Below, piece by piece: positions 50,026 to 59,711 of a stretch of 64,000 nt of DNA. The stretch lies in NCBI GenBank assembly GCA_045531205.1, contig JAZSDN010000042.1, positions 1-64,000 of the forward strand, in the 5' to 3' direction. A program made the position numbers and the translations under genes. The stretch is from JAZNQL01 sp045531205 (GTDB taxonomy: Bacteria; Bacillota; Clostridia; UMGS1883; UMGS1540). The notes below the pieces were generated by a model. It did no database searches. It saw nothing but the letters and a program-made list of their open reading frames with translations, and was not told the DNA's origin. Position 1 is the stretch's first letter. Each line of letters opens with the position of its first letter.

Positions 50026-50745
50026 ATGGATATTTACAAGATAAATGATATAGCAGAGCTTATAAAAGGAAACTCTTACGTTGGAAGAGGTATAGTAATA
50101 GGAAAAACTCCCGACGGGGAAAATGCTTGTGCCGCATACTTTATTATGGGCAGAAGCCAGAACAGCCGTAACCGTATTTTCACCGAAAAGGGCGGCGAAG
50201 TTTTTACAGAACCCTTTGATGCATCAAAGGTAGAAGACCCAAGTCTTATAATATATGCCGCAATAAGAGAATACGAAAAAAATCTTATAGTAACAAACGG
50301 CGACCAGACCGACACAATTTACGAGGGTTTAAAAATGGGCAAAACCTTTGAAGCAGCCCTCGAAAGCCGTGAATTTGAGCCTGATGCACCTAACTTCACA
50401 CCTCGTATCAGCGGAATGATAAGCTTTGCTGATTCTGACTTCACATATAAAATGAGCATTTTAAAAAGCCTTGACGAAAATGGAAGCGACTGTGCAAGAT
50501 ATGCATATTCCTATCCTTCAAAGGCAGGACTCGGACACTTTATTCATACCTACGTGTGCGACGGAAACCCCATTCCCACCTTCCAGGGCGAGCCTGAAAG
50601 AGTAGCAATGGAAAACGATATCGACAAGTTTGCAGATAAACTCTGGAACGCACTTGATAACGATAACAAAATTTCGCTTTATGTAAGATATACAAATCTT
50701 AAAACAGGCGAAGTTTCAAACAGAATGATAAACAAGAATAAATAA
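50026..50745 (+). CDS. purO: IMP cyclohydrolase, PurO-like
   Basis: A 239-residue protein of the archaeal-type IMP cyclohydrolase family, which closes FAICAR to IMP. YVGRGIVIGKTPDGENACAA near the start and FIMGRSQNSRNR near 45 carry the family pattern (the Asn-Ser-Arg-Asn-Arg loop), and FTPRISGMI near 130 is also typical. It replaces the N-terminal half of bifunctional PurH, and the next gene supplies the transformylase. It lies 13 bases after purN. Confidence 0.85.
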   Translation: MDIYKINDIAELIKGNSYVGRGIVIGKTPDGENACAAYFIMGRSQNSRNRIFTEKGGEVFTEPFDASKVEDPSLIIYAAIREYEKNLIVTNGDQTDTIYEGLKMGKTFEAALESREFEPDAPNFTPRISGMISFADSDFTYKMSILKSLDENGSDCARYAYSYPSKAGLGHFIHTYVCDGNPIPTFQGEPERVAMENDIDKFADKLWNALDNDNKISLYVRYTNLKTGEVSNRMINKNK

Positions 50746-50758
50746 GGAGGATTTTACT

Positions 50759-51943
50759 GTGAAAGAATTTGAATTAAAATATGGTTGTAACCCAAACCAA
50801 AAACCCTCAAAAATATTTATGAAAGACGGAAGCGACCTTCCTATAGAAATTTTAAACGGCAGACCCGGCTACATAAACTTCCTTGATGCTTTTAACAGCT
50901 GGCAGCTCGTGCGCGAGCTTAAAGAAGCACTCGGATTACCCGCAGTAACATCCTTTAAACACGTAAGCCCCACTTCGGCAGCAGTTGGAATAAAGCTTCC
51001 CGAAAAGCTTAAAAAAGCTTGCTTTGTAAGCGGTATCGAAGGATTTGAAGAATCCCCCTTAGCCTGGGCTTATGCAAGAGCAAGAGGAACAGACAGAATG
51101 TGTTCGTTTGGCGATTGGGTAGCACTTTCCGATGTATGTGACGTTCCCACAGCTTTAATGATTAAAAACGAAGTATCCGACGGTATCATAGCTCCGGGCT
51201 ATGAACCCGAAGCTTTGGAAATCTTAAAATCCAAGAGAAAAGGTGGATATAACATAGTAAAAATCGACCCCGATTTCGTTCCTGAAGAAATTGAACAGAA
51301 ACAGGTTTTCGGTATCACCTTTGAACAGGGCAGAAACAACTTTAAAATAAATAAAGAACTTTTATCAAACATTGTTACACAAAACAAAAATATGCCCGAA
51401 AGTGCAGTAAGAGATTTAATAATAGCACTTATAACCTTAAAATATACACAGTCAAACTCTGTTTGCTTTGCTTATGACGGACAGGCTATCGGTGTTGGAG
51501 CAGGTCAGCAGTCAAGAATTCATTGTACACGCCTTGCAGGTACAAAGGCAGACACATGGTTCTTGCGTCAGCACGATAAGGTGTTAAACCTTCCCTTTAA
51601 AGATACTCTGGGCAGACCCGACAGAGACAATGTAATCGACGGTTATATAAACAAAAACGAAGAAGATGTTTGTGCAGAAGGTAACTGGCAGAAATACTTT
51701 ACCGAAAAACCAGAACCCTTAACAGACAAAGAAGCAAGAGAATATCTTGACACTATCGATAATGTTGCATTAGGTTCTGATGCATTCTTCCCCTTCAGCG
51801 ATAATATTGAAAGAGCAAAAAAGAGCGGTGTAAAATATATTGCTGAACCCGGCGGTTCAATAAGAGACGATGCAGTAATTGAATGTTGCGATAAGTACGG
51901 AATGTCAATGGCATTTACAGGAATGCGTCTTTTCCATCATTGA
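50759..51943 (+). CDS. purH: AICAR transformylase (single-function, PurH C-terminal domain)
   Basis: 394 residues from a GTG start after AAGGAGG. It contains only the AICAR-formyltransferase part of PurH; no N-terminal MGS/IMP cyclohydrolase domain is present. TSFKHVSPTSAA near 65 carries the catalytic Lys-His, followed by RARGTDRMCSFGDW and the late GAGQQSRIHCTRLAG and EPGGSIRDDAVI. Together with the adjacent PurO-like protein it performs the last two steps to IMP. Uses 10-formyl-THF. Confidence 0.9.
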   Translation: MKEFELKYGCNPNQKPSKIFMKDGSDLPIEILNGRPGYINFLDAFNSWQLVRELKEALGLPAVTSFKHVSPTSAAVGIKLPEKLKKACFVSGIEGFEESPLAWAYARARGTDRMCSFGDWVALSDVCDVPTALMIKNEVSDGIIAPGYEPEALEILKSKRKGGYNIVKIDPDFVPEEIEQKQVFGITFEQGRNNFKINKELLSNIVTQNKNMPESAVRDLIIALITLKYTQSNSVCFAYDGQAIGVGAGQQSRIHCTRLAGTKADTWFLRQHDKVLNLPFKDTLGRPDRDNVIDGYINKNEEDVCAEGNWQKYFTEKPEPLTDKEAREYLDTIDNVALGSDAFFPFSDNIERAKKSGVKYIAEPGGSIRDDAVIECCDKYGMSMAFTGMRLFHH

Positions 51944-51962
51944 TTCTTGCGGAGGAACAGAT

Positions 51963-53234
51963 ATGAAAATTATGGTAGTAGGTGGCGGCGGAAGAGAGCA
52001 TGCCATCATCAAAAAAATAAAAGAAAATAAAGAAGTAACCAAAATTTTTGCACTTCCCGGCAACGGCGGCATAGCTGCCGATGCCGAATGTGTTGATATT
52101 GCAGCAACAGATATAGAAGCTGTAGCAGAATTTGCAGTAAAAAATAACATAGACTATGCAATAGTAGCACCCGACGACCCCCTTGTACTTGGCTTGGTTG
52201 ATAAGCTTGAAGAAAAAAATATTCCCTGCTTTGGGCCCAGGGCAAACGCAGCTATTATTGAAGGCAGTAAGGTTTTTTCAAAAAATCTTATGCAAAAATA
52301 TAATATTCCAACAGCAGAGTACCGCGTGTTTGACAACGCAGAAGAAGCTTTAAAATATATCGAAACAGCCCCCATTCCCACAGTTATAAAGGCTGACGGA
52401 TTGGCACTCGGCAAAGGTGTTATTATAGCAAACACAAAAGAAGAAGCAAAAAACGGAATTAAATCAATAATGCAGGACAAACAGTTCGGCAAAAGCGGTG
52501 ACCGCATTGTTATAGAAGAATTTTTAACTGGCCCCGAGGTTTCAGTTCTTTCGTTTACCGACGGTAAAACAGTAGTTCCTATGATTTCTTCAATGGATCA
52601 TAAACGTGCGGGCGATAACGATACAGGGCTTAACACAGGCGGTATGGGCACGGTTGCACCAAACCCCTATTATACAGAAGAAATAGCAAAAGAATGTATG
52701 GAAAAAATCTTTATTCCTACAATGAACGCTATGAATAGCGAAGGCAGAACTTTTAAAGGTTGTTTGTACTTTGGTCTTATGCTTACAGAAAAAGGCCCCA
52801 AGGTTATAGAATATAACTGCCGTTTCGGCGACCCTGAAACACAGGTTGTATTACCCCTTTTAAAAACAGACCTTTTAACAGTTATGCAGGCAGTTACAAA
52901 CGAAACCTTGGCTGATATAAAGGTAGAATTTTGTGACAAACACGCTTGCTGTGTAATAATGGCATCAAAGGGCTACCCCGAAAAATACGAAAAAGGCTTT
53001 GAAATGGATATCCCCCAAAGCATTGCAGACAAAGTTTATGTTGCAGGTGCTAAAAAGAGCGAAGAAAAGCTTTTAACAAACGGTGGCAGAGTTTTGGGAG
53101 CAACTGAAATTGCAGACTCACTCGAAAATGCAATTTCGGGAGCCTATAAGCTTGTTTCACAAATCAAGTTTGACAATGCTTATTACAGAAATGACATAGG
53201 ACAAAGAGCCTTAAAAGCAGACGGAGGAAAGTAA
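51963..53234 (+). CDS. purD: Phosphoribosylamine-glycine ligase
   Basis: 423 residues from ATG 51963 (GGAGGAACAG upstream; the frame is open further back through the end of the previous gene but without a ribosome binding site). MVVGGGGREHAI is the N-terminal signature. The ATP-grasp domain includes KADGLALGKGV near 145, LNTGGMGTVAPNPYY near 220 and EYNCRFGDPETQ near 280. It forms GAR from PRA and glycine. It overlaps purL by one base. Confidence 0.96.
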   Translation: MKIMVVGGGGREHAIIKKIKENKEVTKIFALPGNGGIAADAECVDIAATDIEAVAEFAVKNNIDYAIVAPDDPLVLGLVDKLEEKNIPCFGPRANAAIIEGSKVFSKNLMQKYNIPTAEYRVFDNAEEALKYIETAPIPTVIKADGLALGKGVIIANTKEEAKNGIKSIMQDKQFGKSGDRIVIEEFLTGPEVSVLSFTDGKTVVPMISSMDHKRAGDNDTGLNTGGMGTVAPNPYYTEEIAKECMEKIFIPTMNAMNSEGRTFKGCLYFGLMLTEKGPKVIEYNCRFGDPETQVVLPLLKTDLLTVMQAVTNETLADIKVEFCDKHACCVIMASKGYPEKYEKGFEMDIPQSIADKVYVAGAKKSEEKLLTNGGRVLGATEIADSLENAISGAYKLVSQIKFDNAYYRNDIGQRALKADGGK

Positions 53235-56200
53235 TGGTATACAGAGTTTTTGTTGAAAAGAAAAAAAGCCTTGCACACGAAGCAAAAGCTTTACTTTCTG
53301 ATATTCACTCATTCCTTAATATAAAAGAGCTTACCGATATACGCATCATAAACCGTTATGACGCAGAAAACATATCGGAAGAACTTTTTGAATACGCAAA
53401 AAACACAGTATTTTCAGAACCACAGCTTGACATTGCAAGCGAAGAAATTGATACTGAAAATGCCGAGGTTTTTGCAGTTGAATTTCTCCCCGGACAGTTT
53501 GACCAGCGTGCAGATTCAGCCGCACAGTGCATACAGATTATTTCACAGGGAGAAAGACCGTTAGTTAGGTCTGCAAAGGTGTACGTTTTGTATGGCAACC
53601 TTTCAAAACAGAATATTGACGAAATAAAAAAATATGTAATAAATCCTGTTGAAGCAAGAGAAGCTACCCTCGAAAAACCCGAAACTATAAAAATGACCTA
53701 CGAAATCCCCACAACAGTAAAAACTCTGGACGGATTTACAAAGCTTTCGGATGAAGAGCTCGAAAAATTTGTTTCGGAATATTCTCTTGCAATGGATAAG
53801 GACGATATTAAGTTCTGTCAGGACTACTTTGTAGCCGAAAAGCGTGACCCTACCATAACCGAAATACGTATGATAGACACATACTGGTCGGACCATTGCA
53901 GACACACAACCTTCTTAACAGTTATCGACAACGTAAAGTTTGAAGACGAGCTTTTGCAGTCTTCTTATAACGAATACATAAAAACAAGAGAAGCTTTAGG
54001 CAGAACAAAGCCTGTTTGCCTTATGGATATTGCAACACTGGCAGTTAAATATTTAAAAGCAAACGGAAAGCTTGATAAAATGGACGAATCGGAAGAAATA
54101 AATGCCTGCACAGTTAAAATTAACATTGATGTTGACGGCAAAACCGAGCCCTGGCTTTTACTCTTCAAAAACGAAACACATAACCACCCAACAGAAATCG
54201 AACCCTTTGGCGGTGCGGCAACCTGTATAGGCGGCGCAATAAGAGACCCCCTGTCAGGCCGTTCTTATGTATACGGAGCTATGCGTATTACAGGCGCAGC
54301 TGACCCGTTAAAACCTGTTGGAGAAACAATAAAGGGTAAACTCCCGCAAAGAAAAATTGTAACAACCGCAGCAGCAGGATATTCATCCTACGGTAACCAG
54401 ATAGGTCTTGCTACAGGTATTGTAGATGAAATTTATCATCCCGGATACGCTGCAAAGCGTATGGAAATAGGTGCAGTTATAGCAGCAGCACCCGCCGAAA
54501 ATGTAAGAAGAGAAGTTCCCGCCCCCGGCGATGTTGTAATACTGCTTGGCGGCTCTACAGGTCGTGACGGTATAGGCGGTGCAACAGGCTCATCAAAGGC
54601 ACACAACTTAAATTCAGTTGAAGAATGCGGAGCAGAAGTACAAAAGGGTAACGCTCCTGAAGAGCGAAAGCTTCAACGTCTTTTCCGAAACGGTGATGCC
54701 TGCCGTATGATAAAACGCTGTAACGATTTTGGTGCAGGCGGTGTATCAGTTGCAATAGGCGAGCTTGCAGACGGACTTTATATCGACTTGAACGCAGTTC
54801 CTAAAAAGTACGAAGGTCTTGACGGTACAGAGCTTGCAATAAGCGAATCGCAGGAGCGTATGGCTGTAGTTATCGAAAAAGAAAATGTAGATGCATTTTT
54901 AGCTCTTGCCGATAAAGAAAACCTTCAGGCAGTACCCGTTGCTACCGTACAGGCACAGCCAAGACTTGTAATGGAATGGAACGGACAGAAGATAGTAGAT
55001 ATAAGCCGTGAATTCTTAAATTCAAACGGTGCAGATAAGCATATTGACATAGAGGTTGCAAAACCCGAAAACTTTGATAAAAAGATAGAAGGCGGCTTTG
55101 CCGAAAACTATAAGAACCTTGTGTCAGACCTTAATATCTGCTCAAAACGCGGACTTTCCGAAAGATTTGACTCAACCATCGGTGCAGGCACAGTTTTAAT
55201 GCCCTTTGGCGGTAAAAATCAGCTTACTCCCGCACAGGCAATGGTACAAAAAATCTCGGTTGAGAAAAAGCATACCGACGATTGCTCTCTTATGAGCTGG
55301 GGCTATAATCCCTTCATTTCCGAAAAAAGCCCCTACCACGGTGCATATTTAGCAGTTGTAGAATCTGTGTGTAAGCTTGTAGCAAGCGGTGCAGAATTTT
55401 CCGACGTATATCTTACATTCCAGGAATATTTTGAAAAACCAGGAAAAGACGGAAAGCGTTGGGGCAAGCCTTTGGCAGCACTTATTGGTGCATTCAGAGC
55501 ACAGATGGAACTTTCAATAGGTTCAATTGGCGGTAAAGACTCAATGAGCGGCTCGTTTGAAAACATCGATGTTCCTCCCACACTCGTTTCCTTTGCCGTT
55601 ACAACCGAAAAAATTAAAAACATTATTTCGCCTGAATTTAAGAAAAGAGGCAATAAGGTTATTTTCTTAAAGGCGGAATATGATAAAGACGGCCTTCCCA
55701 AAGCCGATTCCTTAATAAAACTTTTCGATAAAGTTACAAAGCTTGTAAGAAGCGGCAAAGCACTTTCGTGCTACACACCTTGTATGGGCGGTGTTGCAGA
55801 AGCTATATACAAAATGTGTATAGGTAACTCCTTCGGCTTTGAATTTAATAACAAATTATCACTTTCGGATATTTTTGCTTATAACTACGCTTCCTTTGTT
55901 GTCGAAGTTACAGATTACGATAACGAAGATGATGTAATAGGCTATGTTACAGACTGCAAGGAAATTTCATTTGATAAAGAAAAGCTTTCACTTTCCGAAC
56001 TTTCAGAAAAATACGAAGATAAGCTCGAAAGCGTATATAGCTGTAATATCAAAAAAGCCGACACAGCTTTGGCAGACTTTAGCTGCAACGCAACATCATA
56101 TCCTGCGCCTGCAGTAAAGGTAGCAAAACCCAAGGTGCTTATTCCTGCATTCCCCGGCACAAACTGCGAGTTTGACAGTGCAAAAGCTGTTATGGACGCA

Positions 56201-56923
56201 GGCGCTGAGGCAGAAATTATGGTTATAAATAACCTTTCAGCCGCAGGAATTCAAAGAAGCGTCGAAGAATTTGCAAAGAAGGTTGAATCGTCACAGATTA
56301 TATTTATCCCGGGCGGCTTCTCAGGCGGTGACGAGCCCGACGGCAGCGGTAAATTTATAACAGCCTTCTTCCGTAACGCGGCAGTAAAAGAAGCAGTAAC
56401 AAACCTTTTACAGCGTCGCGACGGACTTATGTGCGGTATCTGTAACGGCTTCCAGGCACTTATAAAATTGGGACTTGTTCCTTACGGCAAAATTATCGAC
56501 ACAGACGAAAATTGTCCCACACTTACATTTAATACAATAGGACGCCATCAGTCCAAAATTGTGCAGACAAAAATTGTTTCCAATAAATCTCCCTGGCTTG
56601 CACTTACAAATGTAGGAGAGGTATATAACGTACCCATCTCACACGGCGAAGGAAGATTTTTGGCAAGCGACGAAATCATAAAAGAACTTGGCAAAAACGG
56701 ACAAATAGCAACACAGTATGTTGACTTTGATGCAAATCCGTCAAACGAAGTACACTTTAACCCCAACGGTTCAATGTATGCAATAGAAGGTATCACTTCG
56801 CCCGACGGCAGAGTATTCGGTAAAATGGGACACAGCGAACGTATAGGCGAAGGTCTTTACAAAAACGTTCCCGGTAATTACGATATACAAATGTTTAAGG
56901 CTGCAGTAAAATATTTTAAGTGA
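53234..56923 (+). CDS. purL: Phosphoribosylformylglycinamidine synthase, single-chain
   Basis: A 1229-residue large-form PurL containing all parts: N-terminal PurS-like domain (about 1-150), linker, two PurM-like halves, and a C-terminal class I glutaminase. KNETHNHPTEIEPFGGAATC near 310 is the synthase active site. In the glutaminase, GLMCGICNGFQALIKLG holds the nucleophile Cys and SHGEGRF the His/Glu. This is the one-piece enzyme, not the PurL-PurQ-PurS split form of Bacillus. It converts FGAR and glutamine to FGAM. It overlaps purD by one base. Confidence 0.96.
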   Translation: MVYRVFVEKKKSLAHEAKALLSDIHSFLNIKELTDIRIINRYDAENISEELFEYAKNTVFSEPQLDIASEEIDTENAEVFAVEFLPGQFDQRADSAAQCIQIISQGERPLVRSAKVYVLYGNLSKQNIDEIKKYVINPVEAREATLEKPETIKMTYEIPTTVKTLDGFTKLSDEELEKFVSEYSLAMDKDDIKFCQDYFVAEKRDPTITEIRMIDTYWSDHCRHTTFLTVIDNVKFEDELLQSSYNEYIKTREALGRTKPVCLMDIATLAVKYLKANGKLDKMDESEEINACTVKINIDVDGKTEPWLLLFKNETHNHPTEIEPFGGAATCIGGAIRDPLSGRSYVYGAMRITGAADPLKPVGETIKGKLPQRKIVTTAAAGYSSYGNQIGLATGIVDEIYHPGYAAKRMEIGAVIAAAPAENVRREVPAPGDVVILLGGSTGRDGIGGATGSSKAHNLNSVEECGAEVQKGNAPEERKLQRLFRNGDACRMIKRCNDFGAGGVSVAIGELADGLYIDLNAVPKKYEGLDGTELAISESQERMAVVIEKENVDAFLALADKENLQAVPVATVQAQPRLVMEWNGQKIVDISREFLNSNGADKHIDIEVAKPENFDKKIEGGFAENYKNLVSDLNICSKRGLSERFDSTIGAGTVLMPFGGKNQLTPAQAMVQKISVEKKHTDDCSLMSWGYNPFISEKSPYHGAYLAVVESVCKLVASGAEFSDVYLTFQEYFEKPGKDGKRWGKPLAALIGAFRAQMELSIGSIGGKDSMSGSFENIDVPPTLVSFAVTTEKIKNIISPEFKKRGNKVIFLKAEYDKDGLPKADSLIKLFDKVTKLVRSGKALSCYTPCMGGVAEAIYKMCIGNSFGFEFNNKLSLSDIFAYNYASFVVEVTDYDNEDDVIGYVTDCKEISFDKEKLSLSELSEKYEDKLESVYSCNIKKADTALADFSCNATSYPAPAVKVAKPKVLIPAFPGTNCEFDSAKAVMDAGAEAEIMVINNLSAAGIQRSVEEFAKKVESSQIIFIPGGFSGGDEPDGSGKFITAFFRNAAVKEAVTNLLQRRDGLMCGICNGFQALIKLGLVPYGKIIDTDENCPTLTFNTIGRHQSKIVQTKIVSNKSPWLALTNVGEVYNVPISHGEGRFLASDEIIKELGKNGQIATQYVDFDANPSNEVHFNPNGSMYAIEGITSPDGRVFGKMGHSERIGEGLYKNVPGNYDIQMFKAAVKYFK

Positions 56924-56934
56924 GGTAGATAAAA

Positions 56935-58611
56935 ATGGCATATTTATCAGATATTGAAATTGCACAAAAGTGCGAAATGAAACACATTAAAGAAATTGCA
57001 AAAACAGCTCATGTTGACGAAAAATATATTGAACAGTACGGAAACTATAAGGCAAAAGTAGATTTATCACTCCTTTCCGAAACCGATAAAAAAGACGGCA
57101 AGCTTGTTTTGGTAACCGCAATTACCCCCACCCCTGCAGGCGAAGGTAAAACCACCACAACAATAGGCCTTGCAGACGGATTAAAAAGAATAGGGAAGGA
57201 TGTAACAGTTGCCCTTCGTGAACCATCCCTCGGCCCCGTTTTCGGTGTAAAGGGCGGAGCAGCAGGCGGCGGCTATGCACAGGTAGTACCTATGGAAGAT
57301 ATTAACCTTCACTTTACAGGAGACTTCCACGCGATAGGTGCAGCAAACAACCTTCTTGCAGCAATGCTTGATAACCACATTCAACAGGGCAACGCATTAG
57401 GAATAGATGTTCGTCGCATCACATGGAAAAGATGCGTTGATATGAACGACCGTCAGTTAAGATTTTTGGTTGACGGTATGGGCGGCAAAGCAAACGGTGT
57501 ACCAAGAGAAGACGGATTTGATATCACCGTTGCAAGCGAAATTATGGCTGTGTTCTGCCTTGCAAATTCAATTACCGACTTAAAAGAAAGACTTTCAAAA
57601 ATAATCGTAGGCTATACCTATGACGATAAACCCGTAACAGCGGGCGACTTAAAAGCAGTAGGTGCTATGACAGCACTTTTAAAGGATGCTTTAAAACCAA
57701 ACCTTGTACAAACACTTGAAGGAACACCCGCCTTTGTTCACGGTGGACCTTTTGCAAACATAGCACACGGCTGTAACTCTGTAATGGCAACAAAAATGGC
57801 ACTTAAAATGGGCGACTATACTGTAACAGAAGCAGGCTTCGGTGCTGACCTTGGTGCAGAAAAGTTCCTTGATATTAAATGCCGTATGGCAAACCTCACA
57901 CCCGATGCAGTTGTAGTAGTTGCAACTGTAAGAGCTCTTAAAATGCACGGAGGTCTTGCAAAAACACAGCTTGCAACAGAAGATTTGACTGCACTCGAAA
58001 AAGGTATTCCTAACCTTTTAAGACACGTTTCAAATATTAAAAACGTTTATAAGCTTCCCTGCGTAGTAGCAGTAAACCGTTTCCCCACCGATACCGATAA
58101 CGAAATTGACTTTATAATCAAAAAGTGCAGAGAACTCGGTGTAAACACAGTTTTATCAACAGTATGGGCAGACGGCGGACGCGGCGGCGAAGAACTCGCA
58201 CGTGAAGTAGTACGTCTTTGTGAAGAAGAAAAAGGCAACTTTACCTTCTCCTATGATTTAAACAGCACAATAGAAGAAAAAATTGAAGCAGTTGTTAAAA
58301 AAGTATACGGTGGCGATGGTATAACAGTTATGCCCAACGCTAAAAAGCAAATAGAGCAGCTTACAGCACTCGGCTTTGATAAAGTACCTGTTTGCATTGC
58401 AAAAACACAGTACAGCTTCTCAGACGATGCAACAAAGCTCGGCGCACCCGAAAACTTTACAGTAACAGTTAAAAATGTAAAAATTTCTGCAGGTGCAGGC
58501 TTCATAGTTGTTTTAACAGGCGATATTTTAACAATGCCCGGCTTACCTAAAGTTCCCGCAGCAGAAAACATTGATGTTGACGAGGACGGAAAGATAACAG
58601 GCTTATTCTAA
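56935..58611 (+). CDS. fhs: Formate-tetrahydrofolate ligase
   Basis: A 558-residue enzyme making 10-formyl-THF from formate, THF and ATP. The P-loop is TPTPAGEGKTTTTIGLADGL near 62; LREPSLGPVFGVKGGAAGGG follows and GDFHAIGAANNLL is another family motif. The length is typical. It is the last gene of the purine operon, supplying formyl donors to PurN and AICAR transformylase, which fits control by the ZTP riboswitch. In anaerobes it can also serve the Wood-Ljungdahl route. Confidence 0.97.
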   Translation: MAYLSDIEIAQKCEMKHIKEIAKTAHVDEKYIEQYGNYKAKVDLSLLSETDKKDGKLVLVTAITPTPAGEGKTTTTIGLADGLKRIGKDVTVALREPSLGPVFGVKGGAAGGGYAQVVPMEDINLHFTGDFHAIGAANNLLAAMLDNHIQQGNALGIDVRRITWKRCVDMNDRQLRFLVDGMGGKANGVPREDGFDITVASEIMAVFCLANSITDLKERLSKIIVGYTYDDKPVTAGDLKAVGAMTALLKDALKPNLVQTLEGTPAFVHGGPFANIAHGCNSVMATKMALKMGDYTVTEAGFGADLGAEKFLDIKCRMANLTPDAVVVVATVRALKMHGGLAKTQLATEDLTALEKGIPNLLRHVSNIKNVYKLPCVVAVNRFPTDTDNEIDFIIKKCRELGVNTVLSTVWADGGRGGEELAREVVRLCEEEKGNFTFSYDLNSTIEEKIEAVVKKVYGGDGITVMPNAKKQIEQLTALGFDKVPVCIAKTQYSFSDDATKLGAPENFTVTVKNVKISAGAGFIVVLTGDILTMPGLPKVPAAENIDVDEDGKITGLF

Positions 58612-58619
58612 AACACGAT

Positions 58620-58651
58620 AAAAAGACGCAAAGAAGCCTTTGCGTCTTTTT
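58620..58651 (+). terminator. Terminator of the purine operon
   Basis: AAAAAGACGCAAAG and CTTTGCGTCTTTTT form a perfect 14-bp stem with loop AAGC and a T run, 9 bases after the fhs stop. Confidence 0.92.
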
Positions 58652-58667
58652 AACAACGGAGAACAAT

Positions 58668-59174
58668 ATGAACGACATAAAAATAAAAACCTGTTGCTTT
58701 ACAGGTCACCGACCCGAAAAACTTAATATCCCCCAAAATGAAATTATCGAAAAATTAAGGATTGCCATAAAAAAAGCAATAGACGAAGGATTTACAATCT
58801 TTATTTCAGGTATGGCACGAGGGGTAGATATGTGGAGTGCCGAAATTGTGCTCGAAGAAAAGAAAAATAATTCCGACATAAAGCTTGTATGTGCTTCCCC
58901 CTTTGAAGGGTTTGAAAAATCGTGGTCTTATGCTTTTAGAGAAAAATACAAAAGCATACTTGATAGGGCAGACGATGTTAAATTTATATGCGAAGGCTAT
59001 TCAAAAAGCTGTTTTCATATAAGAAACAGATATATGGTCGATAACTCACAAAGAGTAATAGCAGCATATACGGGCGAATCGGGCGGAACAAAAAACACAG
59101 TAATCTATGCCGAAAAAAAGGGTGTAGAAGTCTGCAACATTTTTGGAGAAGATTATGAATATTTTAGTTATTGA
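58668..59174 (+). CDS. SLOG-family (DUF1273/YpsA-like) protein
   Basis: A 168-residue Rossmann-like protein. TCCFTGHRPEKLN at the N-terminus and TIFISGMARGVDMWSAEIVL are typical of the YpsA/DUF1273 SLOG group, and YTGESGGTKNTVIYAEKKGV near the C-terminus is the nucleotide-phosphate loop. These proteins are thought to bind nucleotide-like ligands; B. subtilis YpsA has links to cell division. It overlaps the DUF3842 gene by 20 bases and shares a transcript. Confidence 0.82.
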   Translation: MNDIKIKTCCFTGHRPEKLNIPQNEIIEKLRIAIKKAIDEGFTIFISGMARGVDMWSAEIVLEEKKNNSDIKLVCASPFEGFEKSWSYAFREKYKSILDRADDVKFICEGYSKSCFHIRNRYMVDNSQRVIAAYTGESGGTKNTVIYAEKKGVEVCNIFGEDYEYFSY

Positions 59175-59559
59175 CGGGCAGGGCGGACAGCTTGGTGCCC
59201 AGATTATAAAAGAAATATCTGCTAAATTTTCCGAGGTTGAGGTAACAGCAGTAGGCACTAATGCTACCGCAACAGCAGCAATGCTTAAAGCAGGAGCAAA
59301 GCGTGCCGCAACAGGCGAAAACCCTGTATTGGTTTCGGTACGTCGGGCAGATGTTATAATAGGCCCTGTAGGGATAGTTATTGCAGATTCTCTTCTTGGA
59401 GAAATAACGCCCAAAATGGCGGTAGCCGTAGGTCAGGCAGACGCAGTAAGAATACTTGTGCCAATAAACAAATGCGAAAATCTGATAGCAGGAGTTCCAA
59501 ACATCAGTATTACAGAACTTATAAAGGATGTAATTTCAAGACTTGAAAAAATTATTTAA
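59155..59559 (+). CDS. DUF3842-family protein
   Basis: 134 residues from ATG 59155 (TTTTGGAGAAG upstream), overlapping the previous gene by 20 bases. VIDGQGGQLGAQIIKEI at the N-terminus is a Rossmann-type glycine loop, and VGTNATATAAMLKAGA with VRRADVIIGPVGIV follows. The family is widespread in Clostridia without an assigned function; the fold suggests nucleotide or small-ligand binding. Confidence 0.8.
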   Translation: MNILVIDGQGGQLGAQIIKEISAKFSEVEVTAVGTNATATAAMLKAGAKRAATGENPVLVSVRRADVIIGPVGIVIADSLLGEITPKMAVAVGQADAVRILVPINKCENLIAGVPNISITELIKDVISRLEKII

Positions 59560-59564
59560 TTATC

Positions 59565-59697
59565 TTGCATAAAAAATAATAATGTGATATACTTACAAGG
59601 TAGTCTATGAAAGACTATTTCGAAACAGAAGTTTCTTTATACAATACTATGAAGGTGTTGTTTTTTTCTGAATGGAAAAATAACACCTTTTATTTTT
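59565..59697 (+). promoter_or_regulatory. Promoter and attenuator-like leader of the ECF operon
   Basis: TTGCAT (59565-59570), 17 bases, TATACT (59588-59593). The RNA then has two small hairpins, TAGTCT/AGACTA (59601-59617) and GAAAC/GTTTC (59622-59635), and a terminator AAGGTGTT/AACACCTT (59652-59689) followed by TTTTATTTTT, just before the ECF gene. This is the layout of a small riboswitch or attenuator; I do not recognise the class. Confidence 0.6.
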
Positions 59698-59711
59698 GAG
59701 AGGAGCTTCTT

